This document shows positions 11,601-22,263 of a stretch of DNA of 64,000 nucleotides, piece by piece (position 1 is the stretch's first letter; the number at the start of each line of letters is the position of its first letter). The notes below the pieces were generated by a model, which saw nothing but the letters and a program-made list of their open reading frames with translations, was not told the origin of the DNA and made no database searches. The stretch is taken from NCBI GenBank assembly GCA_025093555.1, contig JAIWNF010000042.1, positions 1 to 64,000 of the forward strand. The letters run 5' to 3'. This DNA is from Circinella umbellata (Eukaryota > Mucoromycota > Mucoromycetes > Mucorales > Lichtheimiaceae). The position numbers and the translations under genes were made by a program.

Positions 11601-12486
11601 TAAAAAACCAAAGCACAAGTAGTTCAATTTGTTAATAATGTTTTCTGTATCGAGGATCAAGGAAACAGTGAGGTTTTTCAAAAAAAACTTATATCTACTC
11701 AACAAATACTAGAAATAATAAAAGAGTTTTCCAGCTTATTTGAGAACAGAACATTGCTTTCATTTGCTCGTTGGTGTTCTACTAATAAGACTTCACTTTT
11801 AAAAAGGCCAAAGAATACAAAAATAGCTCGAATCGCAGAATCGAGCTTTATGTTATGGAAGACATATATTATGGTAATATAAAAACACTACTGCTAAGCT
11901 TGAACATTGGCTAATATTTTTTTTTTGTAAATTCCTTGTTGACCTCAAGATGTGAATATTTACCCAATTATCAACAAACTTTAAACTGAAGTAATTGGTT
12001 ACGCAAGAAAGTCCCTTCGTCAGAATATAAAGAAACAAGAGTAAGACTTCTTAACTTCAAGATCAATAATTTGCGTTCTCGTTCCCTGGTAACACGCGTT
12101 TATGTCTCTGCTTGCTCCCGTTCCTCAACACCATTTCAAGAACGAGATCTTAAAAACCACGAAATTTATAATGGGCTAAGTAATATTGACGGTGATACGC
12201 AACAAGGTAAATATTGATATTACAGAATAGGCTTTTAAATTTACTTACAATATTCCGTTAACTTGATACAGAAATGTTGAAGTATTTACAATCCGTAAAA
12301 CACGATGTCTGCTTGGTGTCTCTTGATTTTTCAGGGTTATCAACTAGATCACATCAGGTAAAAGAGTTACTTGACAAAAACCTCTCAATCAAAAAAGTAG
12401 CTATAGAAACATTTGCTGTTTGTAATGAAGTATTCATTTATGATTCAATAAGATCATGTTCCATCAACACAAGTATGATGGGTTGA
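11601..12486 (+). pseudogene. Fragment resembling a serine-recombinase catalytic domain
   Basis: An open stretch (about 11621-11877) reads ...FVNNVFCIEDQGNSEVF... without a known motif. After a break, 11940-12205 reads TEVIGYARKS and, in a shifted frame, LRSRSLVTRVYVSACSRSS and PFQERDLKN. An intron (about 12206-12272) leads to an exon with EMLKYLQSVKHDVCLVSLDF and GLSTRSHQVKELLDKN. Y-A-R-x-S followed by (L)D-x-x-G-L-S-x plus a hydrophobic helix resembles the N-terminal catalytic domain of IS607/resolvase recombinases, where Ser is the nucleophile and DRLxR is conserved. DRL is not preserved here (DFSGLS), so the call is tentative. One nonsense codon and one frameshift are present. Confidence 0.4.
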
Positions 12487-12559
12487 ATCAAGGCAAACTG
12501 TTCTTCCATTAACAAAGAGCTTCTAAATAAAATAAATAACATAATCAACATATAGCCGG

Positions 12560-13130
12560 TATTATCACCCTTCTGCATTTTTATATTTATCTTACCGTTA
12601 CTTGCCAATCAGGCATAAAAGCAAAGCAAAACATGCTCTCCTGGTAAATGGACAGGTTTTCTGATGTCCAATGACCATTATTCTGTGCAATGCGTGCGAT
12701 CATTCCGAAGATGGGGAATTTCGTTAAATTGTGGCGACAATTGAGATTGCTTTTTCATAACCCTCGTCATATCATAATATACCTCTTGATAGGTAATACG
12801 TAAAACATGAGGTATGCTTATAAAGTCGCCAGAAAGAACTTGACCTAGGCGACCTTTATCTAGGCGAGTCATACTCTTAACGTTTTTCCGGGTCAGATCC
12901 TTTTCTACTATCTCTTGGATCAGGTCTTTGATTCTCTCGATACTGGTGCCGATTGTAAATCCTGAATACGGTTTGGTTGATGGCCTTTATTTTTCCAGTA
13001 ATACTTGATGAAAACCAATATCAGGAGCATTGTCTGTTGATCGAATAATAATTTTCAATGTGCAACCACACGTGAGACGACCTTTTCCCTTTCTAGGTGA
13101 ATTATTGGTTGAGGTACCCCATTGCTGGCA
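12560..13130 (-). pseudogene. MULE-like transposase N-terminal fragment
   Basis: The minus strand reads a Cys-containing start (KGRLTCGCTLKI), then, after a stop, RIKDLIQEIVEKDLTRKNVK, MTRLDKGRLGQVLSGDF and IPHVLRITYQEVYYDMTRV. This order, a zinc-binding-like start followed by a helical region and the phrase RITYQEVYY, is what I associate with the N-terminal part of fungal MULE-type transposases. The catalytic core is absent; the reading frame is lost near 12680. Assignment rests on motif memory only. Confidence 0.35.
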
Positions 13131-13226
13131 TACAAAGTGCTAAACGATAATTGTTAATATCATGATTCTATTATTGTTTATTATAATTTTATGGTATCAT
13201 AACGAGAAATAAAAAGGTTATTTTTT

Positions 13227-13331
13227 TTAAACATGAAATAACAATGGTTTTACGTAACAAGTAATAACGAGTTAAACAGAAAATAACAACATATTTAACA
13301 TGAAATAACAAGTTTACGTAACAAGAATTAA
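13227..13331 (+). repeat. Direct repeats containing AACATGAAATAACAA and TTTACGTAACAAG
   Basis: Copy 1 is 13227-13268 and copy 2 is 13294-13331, about 67 bp apart and nearly identical apart from a short gap. Further TAACAA-like words surround them. They sit between the MULE-like and Tc1-like relics. Confidence 0.55.
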
Positions 13332-13639
13332 CAAGAATCTACAGTGACTTACATGATTCTTTCCCATGGTGTCCAAAGCTGCTGAAGTCGCTGGTATACC
13401 TTGAAGCACTGTTTAGGAATTGATAAACAAGTTTAAAGTGCTAGTGACGGAACTGTTCTACCTGGAAACAATCCTAGAAAAACGAATAATAAGGCTAAAA
13501 AGCTTTCTCCTGAGCATTCTGCTTTTTTTATCTTTATTTTCGACAACAACCCTTCCATAGTTCTGGAGAAAGCAAGGATCAAGCTTTGTGAGGCTTTTTA
13601 GACCTCACGATTTCGACTCCTGGGTTATATAAGCCGATT

Positions 13640-14381
13640 CGCGAAAAATGTACTCTATCATTGAAGCAAGCATCAAAATATATCGCAGAAAGAGATGCCC
13701 CAAGAACTCTGAGTCTTTGCTTTGACATTGTCACACAATGGATAGCAGCTGATGTTGATTATAAAAATAATGCGTATTTGTTGACGAGGCAGGCTTCCAC
13801 ACACAAATGATGAGAGGGCGTGCATGGTAAAAAAACCCCCCCAGAAATGTGAAGGTGCACATTCAGAAAGGCGTAAACATTAGTATTGTAGGCTGTATTC
13901 TGCTCGTGGAATCATTGATTCGCAACAAACAAGCAGGAAAAGAAAAATGAGTAATCAGGATGCAGGTAAGAATAAAAAAAAGTTCCAAACGGGACAACCG
14001 CCCACCATATTGTTCGATTCATGAATTCAGCTATGGACGTTTTAGACAACCATTATGAGAAAGATAGATACACTCATTGTTTTAGATAATTGTAGAATAC
14101 CTCACCCTGCTTTTTTGTAGTTGATGCTATAAACAAAAGAGGTCAGACCTTTGTTCATGCCACTATTACTCTGGCCCCATTTTTTAATCCGATCGAAGAG
14201 TGCTGGGGAAAAATTAAACAACATATACGTACGTCGAAATTCTCTCGATAAAGCGGATACTCTTACCACACATATCACCGAGGCTATCTTTAAAGTCACT
14301 CCAGATAATTGTAAGGAATGGGTCCTGCATGCTGAAACGTATCGGGATAGATGTCTCGATAAAGAGATCGATTTAAAATAA
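13640..14381 (+). pseudogene. Decayed Tc1/mariner-type transposase
   Basis: Scattered over three frames are the landmarks of a DDE/D transposase: RDAPRTLSLCFDIVTQWI, then VDEAGFHTQMMRGRAW (first catalytic Asp) and KGVNISIVGCI. After a gap come LDNCRIPHPAF (second Asp) and VVDAINKRGQTFVHATI. The last part is LAPFFNPIEECWGKIKQHI (third acidic residue), running into DKADTLTTHITEAIF to a stop near 14381. A run of C residues near 13830 and several stops break the frame. The protein is inactive but the order and spacing fit Tc1 elements well. Confidence 0.75.
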
Positions 14382-14499
14382 AACAAAGCAAATGCTCATA
14401 TCTAAAAACGTTGATAACCATCTTGTCTAAAATAAAAAAAGAGCATGTCCAAAAATGTTAGTGGAATAAGTCTAAAATCAAAATCCTGTACTGCATGAA

Positions 14500-14514
14500 T
14501 TAAGGACCACTGTT
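14500..14514 (+). repeat. Possible right terminal end of the Tc1 relic
   Basis: The sequence reads GAATTAAGGACCACTGT, whose reverse complement starts ACAGTGGTCC, a start typical of Tc1/mariner terminal repeats. It lies about 120 bp beyond the transposase stop. I found no matching left end, so the element border is unproven. Confidence 0.35.
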
Positions 14515-15015
14515 CATTGTACGTAATAATATTCTTTTTACTACGTACAGTATTTTTTTTTTCATGAATAATAGCGTCAACCTTATAAAACTAATACACA
14601 TCTTAAGACAGTGCGTCACTAATATAGTAAAGCTTATAGACTTTACATGTATTGTGTAAAGAAGAATAGTTTTTGTTTCACATTGGCCGGACTCTCAATG
14701 AGAAAACATATACATATACTTGAATGAATAAAATTAACAGTGGCATGGCTGAAGAATACGTATATAAATATATAAAACGATTTTTCTACAGTTACGTCCT
14801 ACGTATTTTCAGATTACGAGATATTAACGTTCTGAATAATCATGGTGCAACCACTAAAAAAACTGAGGCATAGGTACTCTAGCAATTTTATTTTCACACA
14901 CCTCACCCGACCTTCTTTATTGTACAACGCTTTATCTATTTAGGTAACAGATTAGAAAAAATTGGCCTCTTCTTTTTTTTTTCTTTTTTTCAATTTTAAT
15001 ATATAGTATAGAAAA
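14515..15015. other. Upstream region of SDR1
   Basis: No gene is visible. The last ~60 bases are pyrimidine-rich (TTTCTTTTTTTCAATTTT) directly before the start codon at 15016, typical of a fungal 5' leader. Confidence 0.5.
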
Positions 15016-16948
15016 ATGGCCAAATCTCTTGAAGGCAAAGTAGCTGTGCTGACCGGCGCTTCAAGAAATCTCGGAAAAGCTGTCGCAGTTGAACTTGTTA
15101 AGCGTGGTGCTAAAGTTGTCATTGGTGATATTTTAGATGCTCAAGGCGAAGCTACTGTAAAGGAACTCAACGAACTGTAATTATTCTATACCGATTTCTC
15201 TATAATTTGCGGAAAAAAAAGATTTTTTGAACAAGTAAAAGTTAATTCCATTTATATGATCGTCCCTTTTTTTTGTTGAAACAACGATAAAAAGCGCTGG
15301 TGAAAAAGTAGCGGCATATATACATACAGATGTAACCACCTATGAAGCTAATAAGGCACTATTTGCCTTAGCTGAAAGTGAATTTGGTGGTGTTGACGTA
15401 TGTTACTCTTAGTTTTTATTCATTGTACATACATGTTTACTAACGCTTTATCTTTTTTTTATTAGATTGCATTCCTGAACGCTGGTATTGGTACAAATGC
15501 CAATACCATGTTCTTACCTTTTAATGGTATGTAAAAAAAAAATAGTAACCACATGATGTATATTGTTATAGCTTACATACAACATATTATTGATATAATG
15601 GATTTATTTTATGCAGACGCTATTGATGATCGTATTCTTGACGTCAACACAACTGCTATTATCAAAGGCGGTAAAGTTGCTATGCTTCATCTTGCAAAAA
15701 GAGGTGGTGGTGTGATTGTGAATACTGCCAGTATTGCTAGTGTAAGTAGTAGCTTTATTTCTTTTTATTACGTAGTGTTTTATATATATTAACCTATAAT
15801 AAACAAACAATATTGATATTCACATCTTTCGTCACATTAGCTTATTACCACCCCGTAAGTAGACTGACATTTATAATGCGATGTAAAAATAATATTAATA
15901 CACTAATCCGAAAAGATGCATAACTGCATATATATATCTAGCACGATGAGTATCTACAATGCCTCCAAGTTTGGTGTCGTTGGATGGACGCGCTCAAACG
16001 AAATCTACCAACATGTTTGCAATGTCAGAATGAATGCAGGTATGTGCTACCATGCCAAAAGAGCAAGAAATCATTTGTTTCATCAAAAAAGATATTATTT
16101 ACTCCACTCGATAGTACATATATGGATATTAAATCATTGAATTTTTCTTTTTCTGTATATAATAATGATTATCAAAATATAATTACTGCAGTCTGTCCCA
16201 CGTGGGTCGGTAAGTTTTGACTTTTACAGTTTCTACGTAATTATGTGTACTAGTAAATACTTTTTTGAGAGCTTTATTATTTACCAACAATCATAACCCA
16301 CTATAAAATATGATTTCATATTAATTTTATCACTGCTAGATTCCGAATTGTCTGAAGATTTAGCAGGAAAGGATGAGGGTAATCCATTTACGGAAATGTA
16401 TACAAAGATACCTAGAGCGACGGTCGAGACTGTCGTGAAAGCTGTGTTGATGTTGATTGAAGATGGGTCACGAAATGGTATGTACGTTGAACATATTATC
16501 TTAATTTATTGTTTTATGGGGAGCATGCGTTTTGATCAGTAGCCGTATTTTTTATTGACTACTAGAGTTATTATCTATTTGTTCATTCATTGATATTATA
16601 ATGTAATACGTATAATATTATTAATTTGTGTAAGAAATACAATTTGATCTATACGTAGGACAAACACTTTTGGCCTTGCCTGGTGATGTCATCCGTCCTC
16701 AAGAGCCTCTTACTCGATATCGTAAGTAATTTATTATGTACAGAATTTGATGCAAAATTATCTCTGTTTCTCCTGGATCTTTTCTTATAGTGGTAATATA
16801 TCCTTATTCTGCATTTCATTTTCTACGTATTATTTTAGCTGAAGTTGTCAATGACGAATTTTTGGAAATTGCTCGTCAAAAGGCTCCTGATACTATTGCT
16901 TACTACAAAAGAAAGTTGGGAGAAGCTCGAAAGAAAGAAGGCATATAA
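15016..16948 (+). CDS. Short-chain dehydrogenase/reductase (SDR1)
   Basis: Ten exons give 296 aa: 15016-15176, 15295-15397, 15466-15526, 15617-15741, 15841-15854, 15942-16039, 16192-16209, 16340-16477, 16659-16721, 16839-16948, all GT–AG. The protein is a classical SDR, an NAD(P)-dependent oxidoreductase with a Rossmann fold. Visible motifs are VLTGASRNLG (cofactor loop), FLNAGIG (NAG box), VNTASIAS (catalytic Ser) and YNASK (Tyr and Lys). The third Gly of TGxxxGxG is replaced by Asn. Two exons are tiny (14 and 18 nt). The closest relative in the window is SDR2 at 47917-49685, with the same intron positions except one extra here. The substrate is unknown; the family includes 15-hydroxyprostaglandin dehydrogenase-like enzymes. 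No targeting signal is evident. Confidence 0.9.
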
Positions 16949-17850
16949 ATCACATGGACATGCCCTCATAAGGGTAAACATTTATAATTACACTAGTATA
17001 CAGCATTGCATAGTAATTTAAATAGATATAAAAAATATATATCATAGTGGATGGTATTGTATACTAAATGTATGTTGGTCATTTAATCAACCTGAGCGAT
17101 ATGCAAGTCGATATACGTAGTTATCTATCAAAAGAATTATCCATGTCATATCTTGGATTTATATAAAAATGCTTATCTACGTATGTATCTAAACAAATAA
17201 ATCAAATACATAGTGGTCACGTATTCTTAAACAACGGAGAGTTGAGATATCTATTGCTTCATAGTACACAAAGAAGTTTTCGGTCAGTCGAGCTTAGATA
17301 AACATGGGAATTATACATTGGAAACATTGACTTAACAGTTTTAAAATGGTAAACATACGTACGTGTCAGTAAACTGCTACTATTTCCTGGAATATTGAAA
17401 CCATGTTTTTGAATATTACGTACGTGTTATAACGTACATATTTCTATATGGGCGTATAGTAATATACCAGGTATGTTGATACGCAGGAAAGGGAATTTGG
17501 AATTGTAGATAATGCGGTTTCTCAGAATTTACAACTTGTGTGTATAGCGTATGTACGATGTTTCAAATTAAATGCACACTTTCCACAAAGATTCAGTAGA
17601 CTACACTATCAGAAGCAGACAAACAACGAGATTCAGGACCGAATGATTAATAACAGGATACTGTTTTACAAAAACGTAATTTTTCTACCCCAATAAAAAT
17701 AAGACTTTTTATATACAACAGGTATGTTATTTAATACAAATAGATATAAAAATATTCTTGATATCAATCAATAATATAGAATTATTTTTTTTATATAAGT
17801 TCTCTCTCCTTTTTGTACATATAAGATAAACTATTTATAACTAAACAAAA
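16949..17850. other. Convergent intergenic region SDR1/QNS1
   Basis: Both neighbours end here, so it contains two 3' ends and no promoter is expected. Composition is strongly A/T-rich with many TACGTA words. I see no gene. Confidence 0.6.
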
Positions 17851-20811
17851 TTATGCACTACGGGAAGCTGTACCAAAATCCTTGGAGTTTTCCAGATTAT
17901 CTGCCGCTTGATCAATACGACTAAATTGCCACTTCCATGAAGCATTGTATAAAAAGGGTCTCAAATCGAAACGATTATCATCAGGACTATATCCTTCAGC
18001 ATGATAGGAAGGGGTAATAGTAGTCATCTTGTGTCGATTAATTGAATAATAGAAGAAGAATCGTTTTACTTTAGCTGCCACCTAGAATAGATATTAATAT
18101 TAATAAAAAAGCTTACGATAAGAATGTTTCCATCTCTACATCTATATATATATATATATATATTGCATACGCTATTATGAAATTATTACCTCTGTAGGAC
18201 GAAGATGCTGTCCCCATTCATGGACCAATTTATAAAACATTGAAAATGGACCACATCGGTCTACTTTACGTAATGTACCATACTGAGATAATTCTGAATA
18301 TGACATACCCATATCCACTTCATCCGATTGAACATAATCTTCTGTAATAGGCTCTAATTCTGCTGTGGGTGTAGCATCCAAAAACTCACCCAAAATATCC
18401 ATCTTAAATTCTTTTTGAGCATAAGCAATAAATCCTTTCAAATCATTCTTGCTAATGGCACCGATAGGGTTAATATCCGCACTACTACAATCATATTTGG
18501 TTAAGTAACCACGAAGACTTTCATCCACATTAGCACTTCCCAGAACCAAAAGGCCGCCTTCTTTAGATCGACACCATGGCAACAATTGAGCAAAAAGATA
18601 AGCGAGTAACATTCTTAATCTTGCTTGAATGTTTTGCAAAGCTAAATTCTCAGTATTGGAACCACCATGAATGCGATATTGTGGAGTCTTTCCAGTGACA
18701 AGAGAGAATAATCCATGAATGGCCGTAACAACAGTATCCATGTTAAGATCGGTATGATAACTACCAATAACACCAGCAAGACGCTTAGCACGTTGACGTG
18801 TTTCATCACTCGAATTGGAAGTTCCCATATAACATGTATAAAAGATTTGACCAGCAAATTCGGTCGGATCGGTAGGAATATAGTTTGCATCACCTTGTCC
18901 TGCTAAACGACGAGCATCTTCAATGACTTGTTCATTACCTGCAGCGGCTTCCTTGACAACTAATCGACACATGGATGCGACGATGACAGCAGTAGCACAA
19001 CTATCGATACCGCCACTTAAAGGTAAAAAGTAACCAGCTGTTTTGGATCGACGAAGATAATCCCACATCCAACAGGCAGGACCTAATGCAATTTCTTCTT
19101 CAGATGTATGATAGAAGGCGGCACGTGGTTTGTCAGGTACAACACTAAGATCTCCGTCAGTATGTGGATGAGATAAAGAGAAATTAACATCTTGACGTTC
19201 GTATGCTTCGGTGTGAGTGGCTTGAATACCACGACTAGCACAACGAGCTCGGAAAGAACGGACATCTTCCAAATCAACAGTAGCAGTAACTACTTCCTAT
19301 ATATATATATATATATATATATAACACATTGGCATCTTTCCTTCAGTACCCATATTATCTCATCCCCCTTTCTCCCGTCTATATATCTTTATATAACAAA
19401 TCACATACCACATCACGAAGCGAAAATTGGGATCCTTGAGCAATGACGTTTCCATTCATAACAATCATAGCACAACCGTCATAATAAAGTCGATCACCAT
19501 CACAACCTTGTTGATTAGAATAAAGATAGATACCACCAACCTTTAAATTTTTATCCAAAAATAAAAATTTAGTCAAAAGTTTTTCTAAAAGAAAGAATTT
19601 ATACATATATAATCTCTTTCCTCAAACTTCTCACATTTTAGTACATAAAAAGTAAAATAAAAATTACCTTTGCCGTAGCTGCTTTTATCAAATCAATACG
19701 TGTATCCAGTTTACGAAGTTCATGGTGACTACCACTACTATTAGTAAATACTTCAACACCATCCAAACCCATTGAAATATGAGGACTAAAAAAAAAAAGG
19801 AGGTTACATGATTTTCTTTAAATTTTTCTTTTTTCATTAAGATAATTCATTCATTAATCAATAGATATATCAATTTTACCTTTGAGGAGTAAACAATTCT
19901 TCACAAGTTTCACATCCAATACAGGTATCCAAAGTACTCACAACAGTATCACCGAATGGAACAGTAAATTGTCCAGTAATACTTTGAATCATACGAGGAA
20001 GATAATGTTTTTCCACTTTTTTTGATACCCAAGGAGTAAAGAAACGTAATTCACGATAATTTCCATCATTGGCAAGGAAAATTTTAGGTCGGATCAACTC
20101 AATTTTACCATTACATAAAATTACTCGACAATTATAAGTGACAGTTTTATGCATTACTGGCCTATTAAAAGATACATTTTAGCAATTTAATAGATATATA
20201 TGATACAATGATGAGAAAACTTACATGCCAATATCCAAAATCATATCTCTAGCTTCTTCACTTTTTAAGATTTCGGCAAGAACTTCCCACGAGTGAAGAT
20301 ATGTATCACCTGTAAAATAAACGGATAAGTATCCACTTCAATTATTAATAACAATCCACACTCATTCCATTCCCCCATTACTGATTTGATATATATATAT
20401 ATATATTCAAATATTTACTTTCAAGAAAATGATCATAACACCCATAGCCACTATATATTCAACCGATAAACATTAATCATAGTGAAAGTAAAATGCGCGT
20501 TATGTACTTATAAACCAAACATATAAAGTCTATATATTTTTTTTGAAGAATAAAACTAACCTGACTTCAAGTTCGGGTCCAACACGAAGTTTGGCCCCTT
20601 TTGCTTTGGCGATTCTAATACTTTCAAGAATTCTTTTGAGATTTCCTTCAAAATCAAGAGCCCATTGGTTCAGTGAACACGTAGCAACGGTAATTCTGTG
20701 TATTTATCAGAAACAAAAAAAAAACGTGAGTATATATATAGAATGGTAATAAAATAAGATTTATAGATTTCTTGTTTTTGCTTAATTTATTGAACCGTAC
20801 AAATGACCCAT
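17851..20811 (-). CDS. QNS1: Glutamine-dependent NAD+ synthetase
   Basis: Nine exons on the minus strand give 710 aa: 20801-20811, 20561-20695, 20419-20450, 20225-20309, 19880-20161, 19668-19785, 19409-19540, 18190-19296, 17851-18081. The enzyme makes NAD+ from deamido-NAD+, ATP and glutamine, the last step of NAD+ synthesis. The N-terminal nitrilase-like glutaminase has Glu in GPELEVSGYGC, Lys in [11 protein letters not shown] and Cys in CEELFTPQ. The C-terminal synthetase has the PP-loop [11 protein letters not shown] and [10 protein letters not shown], then [12 protein letters not shown]. Length and full-length similarity match yeast Qns1 (714 aa). The 11-nt first exon encodes only MGHL(I); it was chosen because the next exon starts in phase and the result matches the conserved family start. 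A 32-nt exon encodes the segment after GPELEVS. Confidence 0.96.
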
Positions 20812-22263
20812 TGGTTATAAAAAGTTAAATTGAGGTTGAACCGCACAGTAAAAAAAAATGCGAAAAAAACTGATTTTTTTGTTACACAAAGATCAACCGC
20901 GAGTTTGAAGTTTAGGGAATCGATAGGAATATTCAAAAAAAATTCCTTAAGATAAAGATTATATGGGTTTCATTTTTATTAGTAATATCTCCAGATTCAT
21001 ATATTTAATTGTAATAGCTTCGGAATATTTAAACTTTGGTTTGTAACCTAATAGTTATGCCGCAGGGGGGATAAAAGAGAGGGTAAATAGTAATTTATGT
21101 AGGGAGAAAGAGGAGAACTATATGTGTGCATGGAAGAGCTTCTTTTTAGTCATTAATATTTATCAACATGACGTAAGTTGGTTTCAAATGATAATAGGAT
21201 AATCGATATATACATTTTACCATGTACATTTATTCCTTGACACATTTTTTTGTATATTGAACAAAAATAATAATAATATCAAAACCATCATGTATTTATA
21301 ATTTTTTTTTCTACTTTTGAGTATACTTTTCTACTTTATTCGTTCATATATGTCCATTAAATGATATAATAATAATAATAATAAACTTTCTTTCAGTCAA
21401 TATACATATTTAAGTTAAAGAAGTTTGCTGTATCGAGATAACAAAAAGAACATTTAGAATGGTTACACAAGCGTAAAAATTATGTGGTCAAAATTAGTTC
21501 TTTTTAACCAAATCAGTATGAATTTTAAAATCTGCATTGGTAAATAGTCATTTGATTTATTTTTGCATAGTTTTGTTCCAAGCAATCCATTTAAAGAAAT
21601 TAGTTACCATGTTACAGGTGCATATTCATATTATTAATATAAAACATCTCCAATTAAATGATAAGGTTAAATTGTACTATTATATATATATGTATATATT
21701 TGTTTCAGTAAATATGATAATGATACATGATATGATAATAATGATGATTTACAACTAATGAAACTGAAATAAAAATAAATAATGTTTAACACATCATGTT
21801 TGATTGATAATCTAAGATGAAAATTGTTATATATACTTGATTGAATAACATATATTTCGGTTTTAAAAACAATTTTTGAATTATTTTTAATCAAATCAAT
21901 CAACCGATTAATAATAATAATAAATAGTAGAAACAGAAACCAAATATAAAAAACTGATTCTAGTTCTTTATTTAATTTTAGAAAGTAAAAGAAATGATCA
22001 ATACAATTGAATGGATGCATGGCAGCATATTTTACCAGTACAAGTTCCAGCAAACACAAGTTCCGCTCCTAATTGGGAGGAAATAGTGTGATTAAACTTA
22101 TAACTTCCATTTCACACGTAACCAACAGGGGAATATCACCTTTTTATCTTTTCTTTTTTAGTTATTTAATACTCTCTGGTTCAGTTATCATTTTATTCAA
22201 ACCTTTTCCCCTCTTTCTTCACTTCTACGTGAAATAGGCCTTTTTTTTTTTTTTTTGGTTTCC
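20812..22263. other. Divergent promoter region QNS1/HSF-type gene
   Basis: About 1.45 kb lies between two genes transcribed away from each other. It is A/T-rich with short (TAA)n and (TA)n runs. No coding region is convincing; the long minus-strand frame at 21667-22059 is low-complexity. Control elements of both genes probably lie here. Confidence 0.5.
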
